Below are positions 7,667-15,232 of a stretch of 64,000 nucleotides of DNA, in pieces; position 1 is the first letter of the stretch, and each line of letters opens with the position of its first letter. The position numbers were made by a program, and so were the translations under genes. The notes beneath the pieces were generated by a model that was not told the origin of the DNA, did no database searches, and was given only the letters and a program-made list of their open reading frames with translations. The stretch comes from Sphingomonas sp. 67-36. Its GTDB lineage: Bacteria > Pseudomonadota > Alphaproteobacteria > Sphingomonadales > Sphingomonadaceae. Location: assembly GCA_001897375.1 (NCBI GenBank), contig MKSU01000004.1:213603-277602 (forward strand), in the 5' to 3' direction.

Positions 7667-8707
7667 ATGGAGCTTGTGCGCGCCGCATCGCTGACCGGCT
7701 ATGTCGCGACCATGTGGGAGCTTGGCGTCGATCCCGCGCCGCTGTTGCGCGAGGCGGGGCTTTCGCCGCAAGTGCTGGCCAACTCCGAGCAACTGATCTC
7801 CGGCGTGGCGGCGATGCGCCTGCTCGAAAGGAGCGCCGCGGCCACCGGCTGCGTCACTTTGGGCTTGCGCATGGCGGAAAAGCGTTCGCTCGCGAGCCTC
7901 GGCGCGATCAGCCTGATGGTTACCCATGCGTCGTCGTTGCGGCTTGCGCTCGCGGCGCTCACCGAATTCCGCAATCGCGTCAATTCGACGTTGATGCTCC
8001 AGATCGAAGAGGGTGACGGCGTTGTCGTCGTGCGCGAGAATTTCGTGTTCAGCACGCCGGAGCCGCTGCGTCAGGGATCTGATCTCGCGCTAGGCGTGCT
8101 CGTGCGGCTGTGCGCCGACGTGCTGGGCGAGAACTGGGCGCCGCTGGCGGTATGCTTTTCGCACGAAGCGCCTCCGGTACGCGAAATGTCGATCTTCCCG
8201 CGCCTGTTCCGATGTCGCCCTGAATTCGACAGTCAGTTCGACGGGATCGTGATCGATGCGAGGGACCTCGACCGTGCCAATTCGCGTGCCGATTCCGATC
8301 TGGCGAGCCATGCGCGCAAGCTGATCGAAGCGGTGCGCTACGCCGACCTGCAGACGACGCAGCAGAGGATCGAGCAATTGATCGTGTTGCTGCTCCCGAC
8401 CGGTCGCGCGACGATCCGCACCTGCGCGGAGTCGCTGGGAGTCACCATCCGTACCTTGCAGCGCAAGCTCGACGCGGAGGGCGTCGGCTTCAATGAATTG
8501 CTCAACCGGGTGCGGATGCAACTCGCAACGCAATATCTCGCCAATCCATGCGTGCGGGTGACCGATGTGGCCGATCTGCTCGGCTACGGATCGATCGGTG
8601 CCTTCACCCGCTGGCACACCCAGTCTTTTGGCGCCTCGCCGAAGAAATTGCGTGCGCGTTACCCCGATCGATTCAGACCAGGTCATTCGGTGCGAGCGCC
8701 GCGCTGA
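7667..8707 (+). CDS. AraC family transcriptional regulator (arabinose-binding-like N-domain)
   Basis: 346-residue regulator. The N-terminal two thirds match the OruR/ArgR-like AraC 'arabinose-binding' domain (MELVRAASLTGYVATM..., LSPQVLANSEQLISG, GAISLMVTHASSLRLAL). The C-terminal ~95 residues form the double helix-turn-helix DNA-binding domain: TIRTCAESLGVTIRTLQRKLDAEG, then VTDVADLLGYGSIGAFTRWHTQSFG with the conserved SPKKLRARY ending. The start is taken at 7667, preceded by GAGGGGAG at a good distance; an in-frame ATG 18 bp earlier (7649) has no such site. Divergent from the catabolic operon, it is the obvious candidate for binding the tandem repeats at 7601-7638 and 2174-2211 in response to a pathway compound. 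Confidence 0.92.
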   Translation: MELVRAASLTGYVATMWELGVDPAPLLREAGLSPQVLANSEQLISGVAAMRLLERSAAATGCVTLGLRMAEKRSLASLGAISLMVTHASSLRLALAALTEFRNRVNSTLMLQIEEGDGVVVVRENFVFSTPEPLRQGSDLALGVLVRLCADVLGENWAPLAVCFSHEAPPVREMSIFPRLFRCRPEFDSQFDGIVIDARDLDRANSRADSDLASHARKLIEAVRYADLQTTQQRIEQLIVLLLPTGRATIRTCAESLGVTIRTLQRKLDAEGVGFNELLNRVRMQLATQYLANPCVRVTDVADLLGYGSIGAFTRWHTQSFGASPKKLRARYPDRFRPGHSVRAPR

Positions 8708-8858
8708 ACGAAGGAAAAGTTGCGGGGCGGGCGCTGGGAATTACAAAAGGGCGATGCTGTCGAGCGACCAGCGCGAGGTGCGCGAGCGGTGGCGGGCTTT
8801 CCTTTCTGCCGGCATGCACAAGGGTAGAGTGAGCCATCTCCGGGATGCCCAGGTCGCG

Positions 8859-8880
8859 AATTGAGGGATATCCCTCATTT
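8859..8880. promoter_or_regulatory. Near-perfect 22-bp palindrome, putative operator of the hchA-like unit
   Basis: Contains the perfect 16-bp palindrome TGAGGGATATCCCTCA (8862-8877), extended to 10 of 11 matched pairs over 22 bp. One arm, AATTGAGGGA, recurs at 8902-8911, exactly 43 bp downstream (about four helical turns), between this palindrome and the ATG at 8939. Length and symmetry fit a LuxR-type binding box, and a LuxR-type gene lies two positions downstream. The regulator is inferred, not shown. Confidence 0.5.
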
Positions 8881-8901
8881 GAACCTGCCGGGCCGAATTC
8901 T

Positions 8902-8911
8902 AATTGAGGGA
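8902..8911 (+). repeat. Second copy of the operator half-site AATTGAGGGA
   Basis: Exact 10-bp direct repeat of 8859-8868 in the leader of the hchA-like gene, on the same strand. No matching second arm follows, so this is a half-site only. Confidence 0.5.
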
Positions 8912-8938
8912 CACCATTAAGCGATAGGGAAACCGAAG

Positions 8939-9799
8939 ATGAGCAGCGCATCGTTGAGCAAGGAACCGACCGTCGATACTGCCGAGTATAACGCGTTCTT
9001 CCCTTCGCCTTATTCGCTGTCCCAATATACCAAGCCCCGGTCGGACCTCGACGGCGCTGATTACCCCAATCCGTACAAGGGCGGCCGCAAGCTGCTGATG
9101 ATCGCGGCGGACGAGCGGTATCTGCTGACCGACAACGGCACGATGTTCTCGACCGGCAATCACCCGGTCGAAACGTTGCTGCCCATGTATCACATGCACA
9201 AGGCAGGGTTCGAGTTCGACGTCGCCACGGTGTCGGGCAACCCGGTCAAGTTCGAGCTGTGGGCGATGCCGCATGAGGACGAGGCGATCACCGGCCTGCA
9301 TCGCGATTATCTCGACCGGTTCCACAAACCCGAGAAGCTGGCGGACCTGGTCGCGGAATTCGGCCCGGATTCGGATTACGTCGGGCTATTCATTCCCGGC
9401 GGCCACGGCGCGCTGATCGGCTTGCCGGAGAGCGCGGACGTGGCGGCGGCGATCCGCTGGGCGTTCGGCAACGATCGCTACATCGTCTCGCTGTGCCACG
9501 GGCCGGCGGCGTTCCTCGCCAACGAAAAGGACGCCGACTATCCGTTCCGGGGCTATTCGATCTGCGCCTTTCCCGATGCGGTCGACCGGCAAACGCCGAC
9601 GATCGGCTACATGCCGGGCGGACTGCGCTGGTTCTTCGGCGAGAAACTCAAGGCGCTTGGCGTCACCATCGTCAACGAAGGAGTGACGGGCGCGACGCAT
9701 CGTGACCGCAAGGTGTTGACCGGCGACAGCCCGTTCGCGGCCAACGCGCTGGGCAAGCTTGCCGCGCGCGCGCTCCTCGACGAAGTGGCTGGCAGGTGA
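8939..9799 (+). CDS. Hsp31/HchA-like DJ-1/PfpI superfamily protein
   Basis: 286 residues, the length of E. coli Hsp31 (HchA), reported as a chaperone with glyoxalase III and deglycase activity. The diagnostic residues are visible: Glu78 in HPVETLLP, Cys186-His187 in SLCHGPAAF, the GGHGALIG turn, and the C-terminal [16 protein letters not shown]. It would act on methylglyoxal-type electrophiles or as a holdase in the cytoplasm. The ATG at 8939 follows AGGGA. First gene of a rightward unit with a LuxR-type regulator and an SDR dehydrogenase, behind a palindromic operator candidate. Carbonyl stress from substrate degradation is a plausible inducer, but this is inference. Confidence 0.88.
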   Translation: MSSASLSKEPTVDTAEYNAFFPSPYSLSQYTKPRSDLDGADYPNPYKGGRKLLMIAADERYLLTDNGTMFSTGNHPVETLLPMYHMHKAGFEFDVATVSGNPVKFELWAMPHEDEAITGLHRDYLDRFHKPEKLADLVAEFGPDSDYVGLFIPGGHGALIGLPESADVAAAIRWAFGNDRYIVSLCHGPAAFLANEKDADYPFRGYSICAFPDAVDRQTPTIGYMPGGLRWFFGEKLKALGVTIVNEGVTGATHRDRKVLTGDSPFAANALGKLAARALLDEVAGR

Positions 9800-9809
9800 G
9801 GGCGCGGAA

Positions 9810-10520
9810 GTGCTCCTGAACGAGGCCGTTATCGTCGTCGCGGAGATCGAATGCGCTGACGACATGGATACGGTCAGGCACGCCGTGCGCGGCTATGCAG
9901 GGCGGCTCGGTTACGATCGGTTCGTCCTTTATTCGGCGACCGCCGACGCGAGCGCGGTGGTCGACCGTCTTCACTGGATCGAGGGCGACTGGTTCGGCGA
10001 AGGGCGTGGGGTCGACGAAAAGACCTATCTCGCGCGATGCCCGATCACGCGGCACATCCTCGAATCCGATGAGCCATTCTTCTGGTCGAAAAGCGGTGGC
10101 GCGGGACGTGAAACATATCGCGTGGTGCGCGCCCCTCGCGGTAGCGGCATCCACGGGCTGCAGGTACCGATCTTCGGTCCCGGCGGGCTGACCGGTGCGA
10201 TGAGCTTTGGCGGCAGGCGGATCGACAGTTCGGTCGGCGCCCGCCTGTCGCTGACGCTGATCGGCATGGCGGCGCTGCGTACCGCGCGACGGCTGATCGA
10301 CATGGGAACATCAGTGGCCGAACCGCGCATCACCCCGCGCGAGCGTGAAATTCTGCGTTGGGTCGCATCGGGCCGTAAGCAATCGGATATCGCTCTGCTG
10401 CTCGGGCTGTCGGAGCGGACCATCGAAAACCATCTGCGCCGTATCCGCCTGCGGCTCGGCGTGACGAGCACGGCGCAGGCGATCCTGGCGTCGGTAAAGG
10501 CGGGGGAACTGGGCATCTGA
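9810..10520 (+). CDS. LuxR-type solo transcriptional regulator
   Basis: 236 residues from the GTG at 9810, which lies just after the stop of the previous gene and follows GAGGG; an ATG at 9759 would overlap that gene by 41 bp. The N-terminal ~165 residues look like an autoinducer-binding domain (DRFVLYS, HILESDEPFFW, GLQVPIFGPGG). The C-terminus is a GerE/LuxR helix-turn-helix (ITPREREILRWVASGRKQSD..., TIENHLRRIRLRLGV). No luxI-type synthase is in the window. The usual Asp-Pro pair of the acyl-homoserine-lactone pocket reads Cys77-Pro78, while Trp92 and the downstream Gly are kept, so the ligand may not be an AHL. It may control the palindrome at 8859-8880. Confidence 0.88.
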   Translation: MLLNEAVIVVAEIECADDMDTVRHAVRGYAGRLGYDRFVLYSATADASAVVDRLHWIEGDWFGEGRGVDEKTYLARCPITRHILESDEPFFWSKSGGAGRETYRVVRAPRGSGIHGLQVPIFGPGGLTGAMSFGGRRIDSSVGARLSLTLIGMAALRTARRLIDMGTSVAEPRITPREREILRWVASGRKQSDIALLLGLSERTIENHLRRIRLRLGVTSTAQAILASVKAGELGI

Positions 10521-10566
10521 ACGAGGCCGGCTCGGGCGAGGCGGGACGAACGAGAGAGGATGACGA

Positions 10567-11340
10567 ATGATCAAGACGGTTCTGGTCACCGGCGCGGCAT
10601 CGGGGTTCGGGCGCGGCGTTGCTTTCGGCCTGGCTGCCAAGGGTCACAAGGTGATCGCGGGATGCCAGATCTGGCCGCAGGTATGGGAAATGCGCCATGC
10701 TGCGGACGCGCAGGGGCTGACGATCGAAGTGGTCAAGCTCGATGTCCTTAATGAGATAGACCGCGGTAAGATACTGGCGCGCGACATCGACGTGCTGTTC
10801 AACAACGCGGGCATCATGGAATCGGGGCCGATGGCGGAAATACCGATGGAGGTGTTCCGCGCCGTCTTTGAAACCAATGTGTTCGCTGCCCTCGCGCTGG
10901 CACAGGGGTTTGCGCGGAAGATGGTGCAGCGCAAATCCGGCCGGATCGTGTGGACATCGTCGGTTGCGGGGCTGGTCAAGGTAGCATTCGACGGCGCCTA
11001 TGCCGCGTCGAAACATGCCGTGGAAGGCATCTGTTCGGCGATGCATGACGAACTCAAGCCTTATGGCGTGGAGGTGGTGACGGTGAATCCCGGCGCCTAT
11101 CGCACCGGGTTCAACGACACCGGCATGGAAAGCATGGATCAATGGTGGGATCAGGGCGAGCGTGTCGTCGCCCATTGGCCGGTCCGCGCGCTCGACAAGC
11201 AACATGATCCGGCCGAAATGATAGCGGCGATGATCGACGTGATCGAAGCCGACCATCCTCCCTATCGCACGGTACGTCCGACGAGCGCGGAGGAAATGGT
11301 GCGCAAGGAGCAAGAACAGGCGTGGACGATCCGGGTCTGA
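10567..11340 (+). CDS. SDR family NAD(P)-dependent oxidoreductase
   Basis: 257-residue classical short-chain dehydrogenase/reductase. Visible: cofactor motif TGAASGFG (residues 8-15), NNAG at 79-82, catalytic Ser at 131-132, Tyr145 and Lys149 (YAASK), and PGAYRTGF after strand 6. It oxidises an alcohol or reduces a ketone of unknown identity. It follows the LuxR-type gene by 46 bp with a good purine-rich site (GAGAGGATGACGA). The GTG of a GMC oxidoreductase overlaps its 3' end, suggesting that the ancestral operon continued with that flavoenzyme before the junction at 11390. Confidence 0.92.
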   Translation: MIKTVLVTGAASGFGRGVAFGLAAKGHKVIAGCQIWPQVWEMRHAADAQGLTIEVVKLDVLNEIDRGKILARDIDVLFNNAGIMESGPMAEIPMEVFRAVFETNVFAALALAQGFARKMVQRKSGRIVWTSSVAGLVKVAFDGAYAASKHAVEGICSAMHDELKPYGVEVVTVNPGAYRTGFNDTGMESMDQWWDQGERVVAHWPVRALDKQHDPAEMIAAMIDVIEADHPPYRTVRPTSAEEMVRKEQEQAWTIRV

Positions 11341-11429
11341 ACGCGGAGGCGCGCTACGATTTCATCATCGTCGGATCGGGCGCGGGCGGCGAACTATCCC
11401 CACTGTTGATATTCGCGACTTCGCGATAG
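11322..11429 (+). pseudogene. 5' remnant of a GMC-family oxidoreductase
   Basis: From GTG 11322 the frame reads MDDPGLNAEARYDFIIVGSGAGGE. YDFIIVGSGAGG is the start of the FAD-binding Rossmann fold of glucose-methanol-choline oxidoreductases, which are normally over 500 residues. Homology ends abruptly at about 11390; the next 12 codons do not continue the family motif and stop at 11427-11429. The overlap with the SDR stop codon is what an intact operon would show, so the gene was cut by insertion or deletion of the DNA to the right. SDR plus GMC pairs are common in terpenoid and alcohol catabolism. Confidence 0.8.
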
Positions 11430-11595
11430 GCTCGGTCCACTGTGCAGGCGATCCGCGTGTCTTGGCGTTTAGCATCGGACCTCAGCAACGTCGCCACCTT
11501 GTCCGGATCGCTCACGCCTACACAGGTCGGGAGTCTGGAGCGTGGCAGACAGCGCCTGTCGACATGCTGGATAGACGGTGTTCCAACCCGCTTGT
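11391..11595. other. Unassigned 205-bp stretch right of the GMC break
   Basis: No recognisable gene. A leftward frame without a convincing start (about 11395-11600, containing KVATLLRSDAKRQDTRIACT) and a rightward frame (containing DPRVLAFSIGPQQRRHLVRI) are both open through most of it; neither matches a family known to me. It may hold the tail of a foreign gene carried in with the mosaic region. Confidence 0.4.
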
Positions 11596-12120
11596 CTAAA
11601 ATCTGTGCGGCCCGTTGCCGATAAGATCACAGGTGCCGCGGAAGCCATAGTTCGACAGGCCCTGCACCGTGATGCGACCGGTTCGCCGATCGATCATGAC
11701 ACGCGGTTTGTTGAGCCCGTTCAATCGATAGGTCGCCCGGATCATGTCAGGGCTGACCGAGACATTGTGGAGATCCCACCATCCATTGTTCCCCCGCGAA
11801 TTTATTGGCGGGATCAGCGAACGTGGCAAGCGGATACGGCCGCCGCCGGCCCAAGTCTGTATCATCAGCGAAGCGTCGAACACGTCTGCCCCGGTTTCAT
11901 TGTAGCGGCCGTATTCATAGCGATCGCGTTCGCTATTCCACGTCCCGCTGGCGATCCCGTCGCGCGACCCATCACCGAAGCATACGAGGCCGAGGTTAAC
12001 CGGCCGACCGCCAACGGCAGGCCGGTCCCCGCCCGGAAGGGCGCTCGGACGATCGCCAGCGGGTCTGTAAGGCGGGCGCGGATAGCCCTGATCGGGAACA
12101 TAACCGGGTTGCGGCTGGAG
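11596..12120 (-). pseudogene. 5'-truncated secreted Pro/Gly/Tyr-rich hypothetical protein
   Basis: About 174 residues of convincing protein: a proline/tyrosine-rich linker (QPQPGYVPDQGYPRPPYRP), then GLVCFGDGSRDGIASGTW, then a conserved-looking C-terminal part (RIRLPRSLIPPINS, NGWWDLHNVSV, RLNGLNKPRVMIDRRTGRI). I recall this C-terminal pattern from secreted hypothetical proteins of sphingomonads, which start with a signal peptide. Here no start codon or signal peptide precedes the linker; the frame simply continues as antisense of the HNH gene to 12402. The 5' end was therefore probably lost when the restriction locus arrived. Function unknown. Confidence 0.55.
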
Positions 12121-12241
12121 GCCGCTGTCCGGTGCCGGGCACGCGCACCTGCGTTGCCTATCAGGCGGGACGCGACGCGAATATCCTCGGCTACAAGCAC
12201 GCGCCTCGTGCTCGGCAGGACGCCGTGGATTCGGCTTTCCT

Positions 12242-12778
12242 ATGGAGACCGTGTCCGTGCGGGACTCGGACGGCAAGCGGATCGCCAAATACATTCTGCT
12301 CACGGAGACTGAGATTCGGGCCATCCTGAACGGGCGCGCGATCATTCCAAAGGTATTCAAGGACAAGCTCGTTAAGGAATACGGCCCGTTCGACCGCATC
12401 ATTGGTATGGAAGTTTATCCTCGCGCGCTCCAAGTTGATCACCGTGTTCCCTATCAGGTTAGCGGTGACGATGGACTATGGGCAGAAGACATCAAAAAGT
12501 TTATGCTTCTCTTTGAAAGCTCGCAGCGCAAGAAATCATTTTCATGCGAACGATGCCGCAACTTTCTTAAGTTCCGGGAGCCGAGCGTCTGTGGCACCTG
12601 CTACTGGGCCTTCCCTGAGGCCTACGACCACATCGCTATGCGGAAAGTGCGCCAGCTCGAATTGGTATGGCAGGACGAGGAAGCGGACGCTTTCGACCGC
12701 ATCAAAGCGAAGCTTGCAGCGGAGGGGCGGACCATCGAGGAAGCGGCGAAGGCGCTCCTGCTGACGCTAGACAAGTAA
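12242..12778 (+). CDS. HNH endonuclease, probable restriction enzyme partner of the Dam-type methylase
   Basis: 178-residue HNH nuclease. The catalytic strand carries VDHRVPYQV with His67, and a four-cysteine zinc knuckle follows: Cys102 and Cys105 (SCERC), Cys117 and Cys120 (CGTCYW). Where many relatives have SSNRAKS this protein has SSQRKKS, so the usual Asn of the HNH motif is not obvious. It is convergent with, and overlaps by 12 bp, an adenine methylase gene, the classic layout of a small type II restriction-modification pair. No Shine-Dalgarno is visible before the ATG at 12242. The DNA is visibly more AT-rich than its neighbours, suggesting recent acquisition. Confidence 0.7.
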   Translation: METVSVRDSDGKRIAKYILLTETEIRAILNGRAIIPKVFKDKLVKEYGPFDRIIGMEVYPRALQVDHRVPYQVSGDDGLWAEDIKKFMLLFESSQRKKSFSCERCRNFLKFREPSVCGTCYWAFPEAYDHIAMRKVRQLELVWQDEEADAFDRIKAKLAAEGRTIEEAAKALLLTLDK

Positions 12779-13673
12779 TTCATGCTGGCGGGGCGCGGCT
12801 TCCTTGCCGACCCGAACCATCTCAAACTCGGCTTCTAGATCACTGCTGAGGTATAGGCTCTCAATCGTCTCGTCCGCCTTCCCTGAGAGGGTGCATTGAG
12901 ACGAGCGGCCGGTGTGAATGTGCGTTCGCGTCATGCCTAAATGCGAAGGCAGCGGCGGGCCATAAACTTTCTCACCCGTGCTACCGTCATAGCTGAGTGC
13001 CACTGACAGGTGACGAGCAAGCACCCCCTCCAAGCCTTCGACAAGTCGCTCCTGGGTCATCTGTCCCGCATAGCGAAGGTCGCGGCCGATGCTCGTGCCC
13101 ATGTATGGTGGGTCGAGATATATGAAGTCGCCCTCTCGAGCATCGGAAACGGTATCGACCCAATCGCCTGCCTTGACCACAGTGCGGCCCTTGAGAAGTT
13201 CGGACGCTCCGATCATCCCATTCCGCATTTTCTCAGGGCGCATCCCCAGACGCCGCTTATCGACCGATTGCGTGAACTGTCCCTTTCGATTGAACCGAAT
13301 TGCGTTCTTCACGCAGCGAGCCATGAGATAGAGAAGATCTATAGGGTCCCTCTGCTCATTGTAGCGAGCGCGCACTTCCGTTGAAGTATCCGTGGCTGGC
13401 GTTCTGCTGCCCGGTCCAGACAGCCTCGTAGCAGTCGGCGGCCCCTCTGGGGTCGTCGATGATAATCTCCCATAGCGTGGTCAGGCAGACTAGTGAATCA
13501 CCCAGCACGATCTTCGCGGGATCGCGATAACGAGCAGCCCAGATGCTCATCGCCGCCGAGCCCGCGAACGGCTCATACCAAGTGTCGATACGCTTCGGAA
13601 CGATGGACCCAATGGCTTCGGCAAGGCGGCGTTTGCTGCCCTGATACGGAATGGGATGGGGCAATTTGAGCAT
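12767..13673 (-). pseudogene. Dam-type (D12) DNA adenine methylase, reading frame broken
   Basis: N6-adenine methyltransferase of the D12/Dam class in two frames. The 5' part (from ATG 13673) holds PYQGSKRRLAEAIGSIVP and the AdoMet motif FAGSAAMSIWAA, and stops at 13356. The 3' part (to 12767) holds RARYNEQRDPIDLLYLMARCVK, catalytic DPPY (IYLDPPYMGTS) and the target-recognition end. Joining NASHGYFN to EVRARYNEQ gives a normal ~300-residue enzyme; the break is one extra base at about 13378-13379 (AACGGAAGTG for expected AACGAAGTG). No homopolymer run or slippery heptamer is present, so it looks like a point mutation or sequencing error. Probable modification partner of the HNH nuclease. Confidence 0.8.
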
Positions 13674-13952
13674 CAGTTCCCTATGCGATCAAAACAAGAA
13701 CATGGTTAGCAGCACACTACCTTGATAGCAATGCCGGCCAGCATTTCGGAATAAGATCGCGCGGGGTAATTTCTGTCGGGCGTTCGGGGCTGACGCTTGC
13801 GAAATCCCTGCATACCCCCACCGGCGCACCCTTCGTCAGTGCAGGGGGGCGGGTGCGCGGGGCGCACTCTTACACTGTTCTTACACGGCCCTCGCTACCG
13901 CATGTGAGAACGATCACCGATGGGAATAAGTTGCTGTTTTAGCTGGGAAATA
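13674..13952. other. Intergenic, between methylase and tRNA-Lys
   Basis: 279 bp without a credible gene. It begins AT-rich (promoter of the methylase would lie here) and becomes C/G-rich toward 13800-13870. I looked for a copy of the tRNA-Lys 3' end that could mark an integration site and for an integrase fragment, and saw neither. Confidence 0.6.
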
Positions 13953-14028
<76 letters not shown>

Positions 14029-14119
14029 ATTCCGGCGGCGAGGGCGGCTTTGCAAGCGGCCTTGCGATCGGAAGCGCGCGGTTAGCAGGCATAATCCGGT
14101 TTGCAAACACCTTTTTGCT

Positions 14120-15232
14120 TCACCAGCCCGTTTTTCGGCGGCTTTCACGGTCGATCGACATCAGGATGCCCAGGCACAGCAGCACCGTCATCTGCGCCGA
14201 GCCGCCGAAGCTCACCAGCGGCAGCGGGATGCCGACTACGGGCGCGAGGCCCATCACCATCATCAGGTTGATGGCGACGTAGAAGAAGATCGTCGTGGCC
14301 AGCCCCGCCGCCGTCAGCTTGGAGAAACGGGATTTCGCGCGGACGCCGACGTTCACGCCCCAACGGATCACCATCAGATAGGCGAGGATGATGAAGACGC
14401 CACCGGCCAGCCCCCATTCCTCGGCCATCGTCGCGAAGACGAAGTCGGTCTGCCCCTCCGGCAGATAGTCGAGATGGCTCTGCGTGCCGTTGAGGAAGCC
14501 CTTGCCGAACACCCCGCCGGAGCCGATCGCGATCTTCGACTGGGTGATGTGATAGCCGGTGCGCAGCGGGTCGCTTTCCGGTTCCATGAAGATCAGCACG
14601 CGATTGCGCTGGTAATCGTGCAGCACGAAATTGAAGGCGAGGGGGGCGGCGATGGCGAGCGCGAGGGCGCCGCCGACGAATAACCTGAGCGGTATGCCGG
14701 CGAGGAACATCACCGTCACGCCGCCGGCGCAGATCATCAGCGCGGTGCCGAGATCGGGCTGGAGCATCACCAGCGCCGCTGGCACGCCGATCAGCACGCA
14801 TGGCGGCCAGATCGCGCCGAAGCGCCGCGTCTCGGATGGCGGCAGCATGTCGTAGAAGCGCGCGCAGGCCATGACGATCGCGGGCTTCATCAGTTCCGAT
14901 GGCTGCAACCGGATGAAGCCGAGATCGAGCCAGCGCTGGCTTCCCCCACGCACTGCGCCGAGCAGCTCGACCGCGAACAGCAGCGCGACCAGCACGACAT
15001 AGGCCGGGAAGGCCGCGCGTCGCCACACGTCCTCGCGCACGCCGCTGATCGCCATCGCCGCGACGAGGAAGACGAAGAAGCGCACCCCTTGCGGCAAGGC
15101 CCACGGGCGCAGGCTGCCCCCGGCGGCGGAGAACAGCACTACCAGCCCGAAGCAACCGATTGCGGTGACCGTCAGCAGCACCCGCCACGGCAGGCGGGCG
15201 AGCGGCGCTGGGATGATGGAATTGCGGATCAT
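14120..15232 (-). CDS. rodA: Rod-shape-determining peptidoglycan glycosyltransferase RodA
   Basis: 370-residue SEDS-family polytopic membrane protein that polymerises lipid II glycan strands with PBP2 in the elongasome. The SEDS signatures are clear: LGFIRLQPSELMKPAIV, LQPDLGTALM, GFLNGTQSHLDYLPEGQTDFVFA and the ending GLAPVVGIPLPLVSFGGSAQM. Around ten membrane helices. Its ATG (15230-15232) overlaps the stop of mrdA by 4 bases. Last gene of mreB-mreC-mreD-mrdA-rodA, the conserved cell-elongation order. Confidence 0.97.
   Translation of the reverse strand: MIRNSIIPAPLARLPWRVLLTVTAIGCFGLVVLFSAAGGSLRPWALPQGVRFFVFLVAAMAISGVREDVWRRAAFPAYVVLVALLFAVELLGAVRGGSQRWLDLGFIRLQPSELMKPAIVMACARFYDMLPPSETRRFGAIWPPCVLIGVPAALVMLQPDLGTALMICAGGVTVMFLAGIPLRLFVGGALALAIAAPLAFNFVLHDYQRNRVLIFMEPESDPLRTGYHITQSKIAIGSGGVFGKGFLNGTQSHLDYLPEGQTDFVFATMAEEWGLAGGVFIILAYLMVIRWGVNVGVRAKSRFSKLTAAGLATTIFFYVAINLMMVMGLAPVVGIPLPLVSFGGSAQMTVLLCLGILMSIDRESRRKTGW

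Noticed and set aside
12123-12240. Porin-like reading (CPVPGTRTCVAYQAG) upstream of the HNH gene
   Set aside because: Only a handful of residues resemble rhizobial porins, the frame lacks a start and overlaps the truncated hypothetical; too short to support.
13356-13400. Programmed frameshifting in the adenine methylase
   Set aside because: No slippery heptamer, homopolymer run or downstream structure is seen at the break; a plain indel or sequencing error fits better.
11391-13952. Copy of the tRNA-Lys 3' end as an att site, or an integrase fragment
   Set aside because: Scanned by eye on both strands near the junction and near the tRNA; nothing longer than chance was found.
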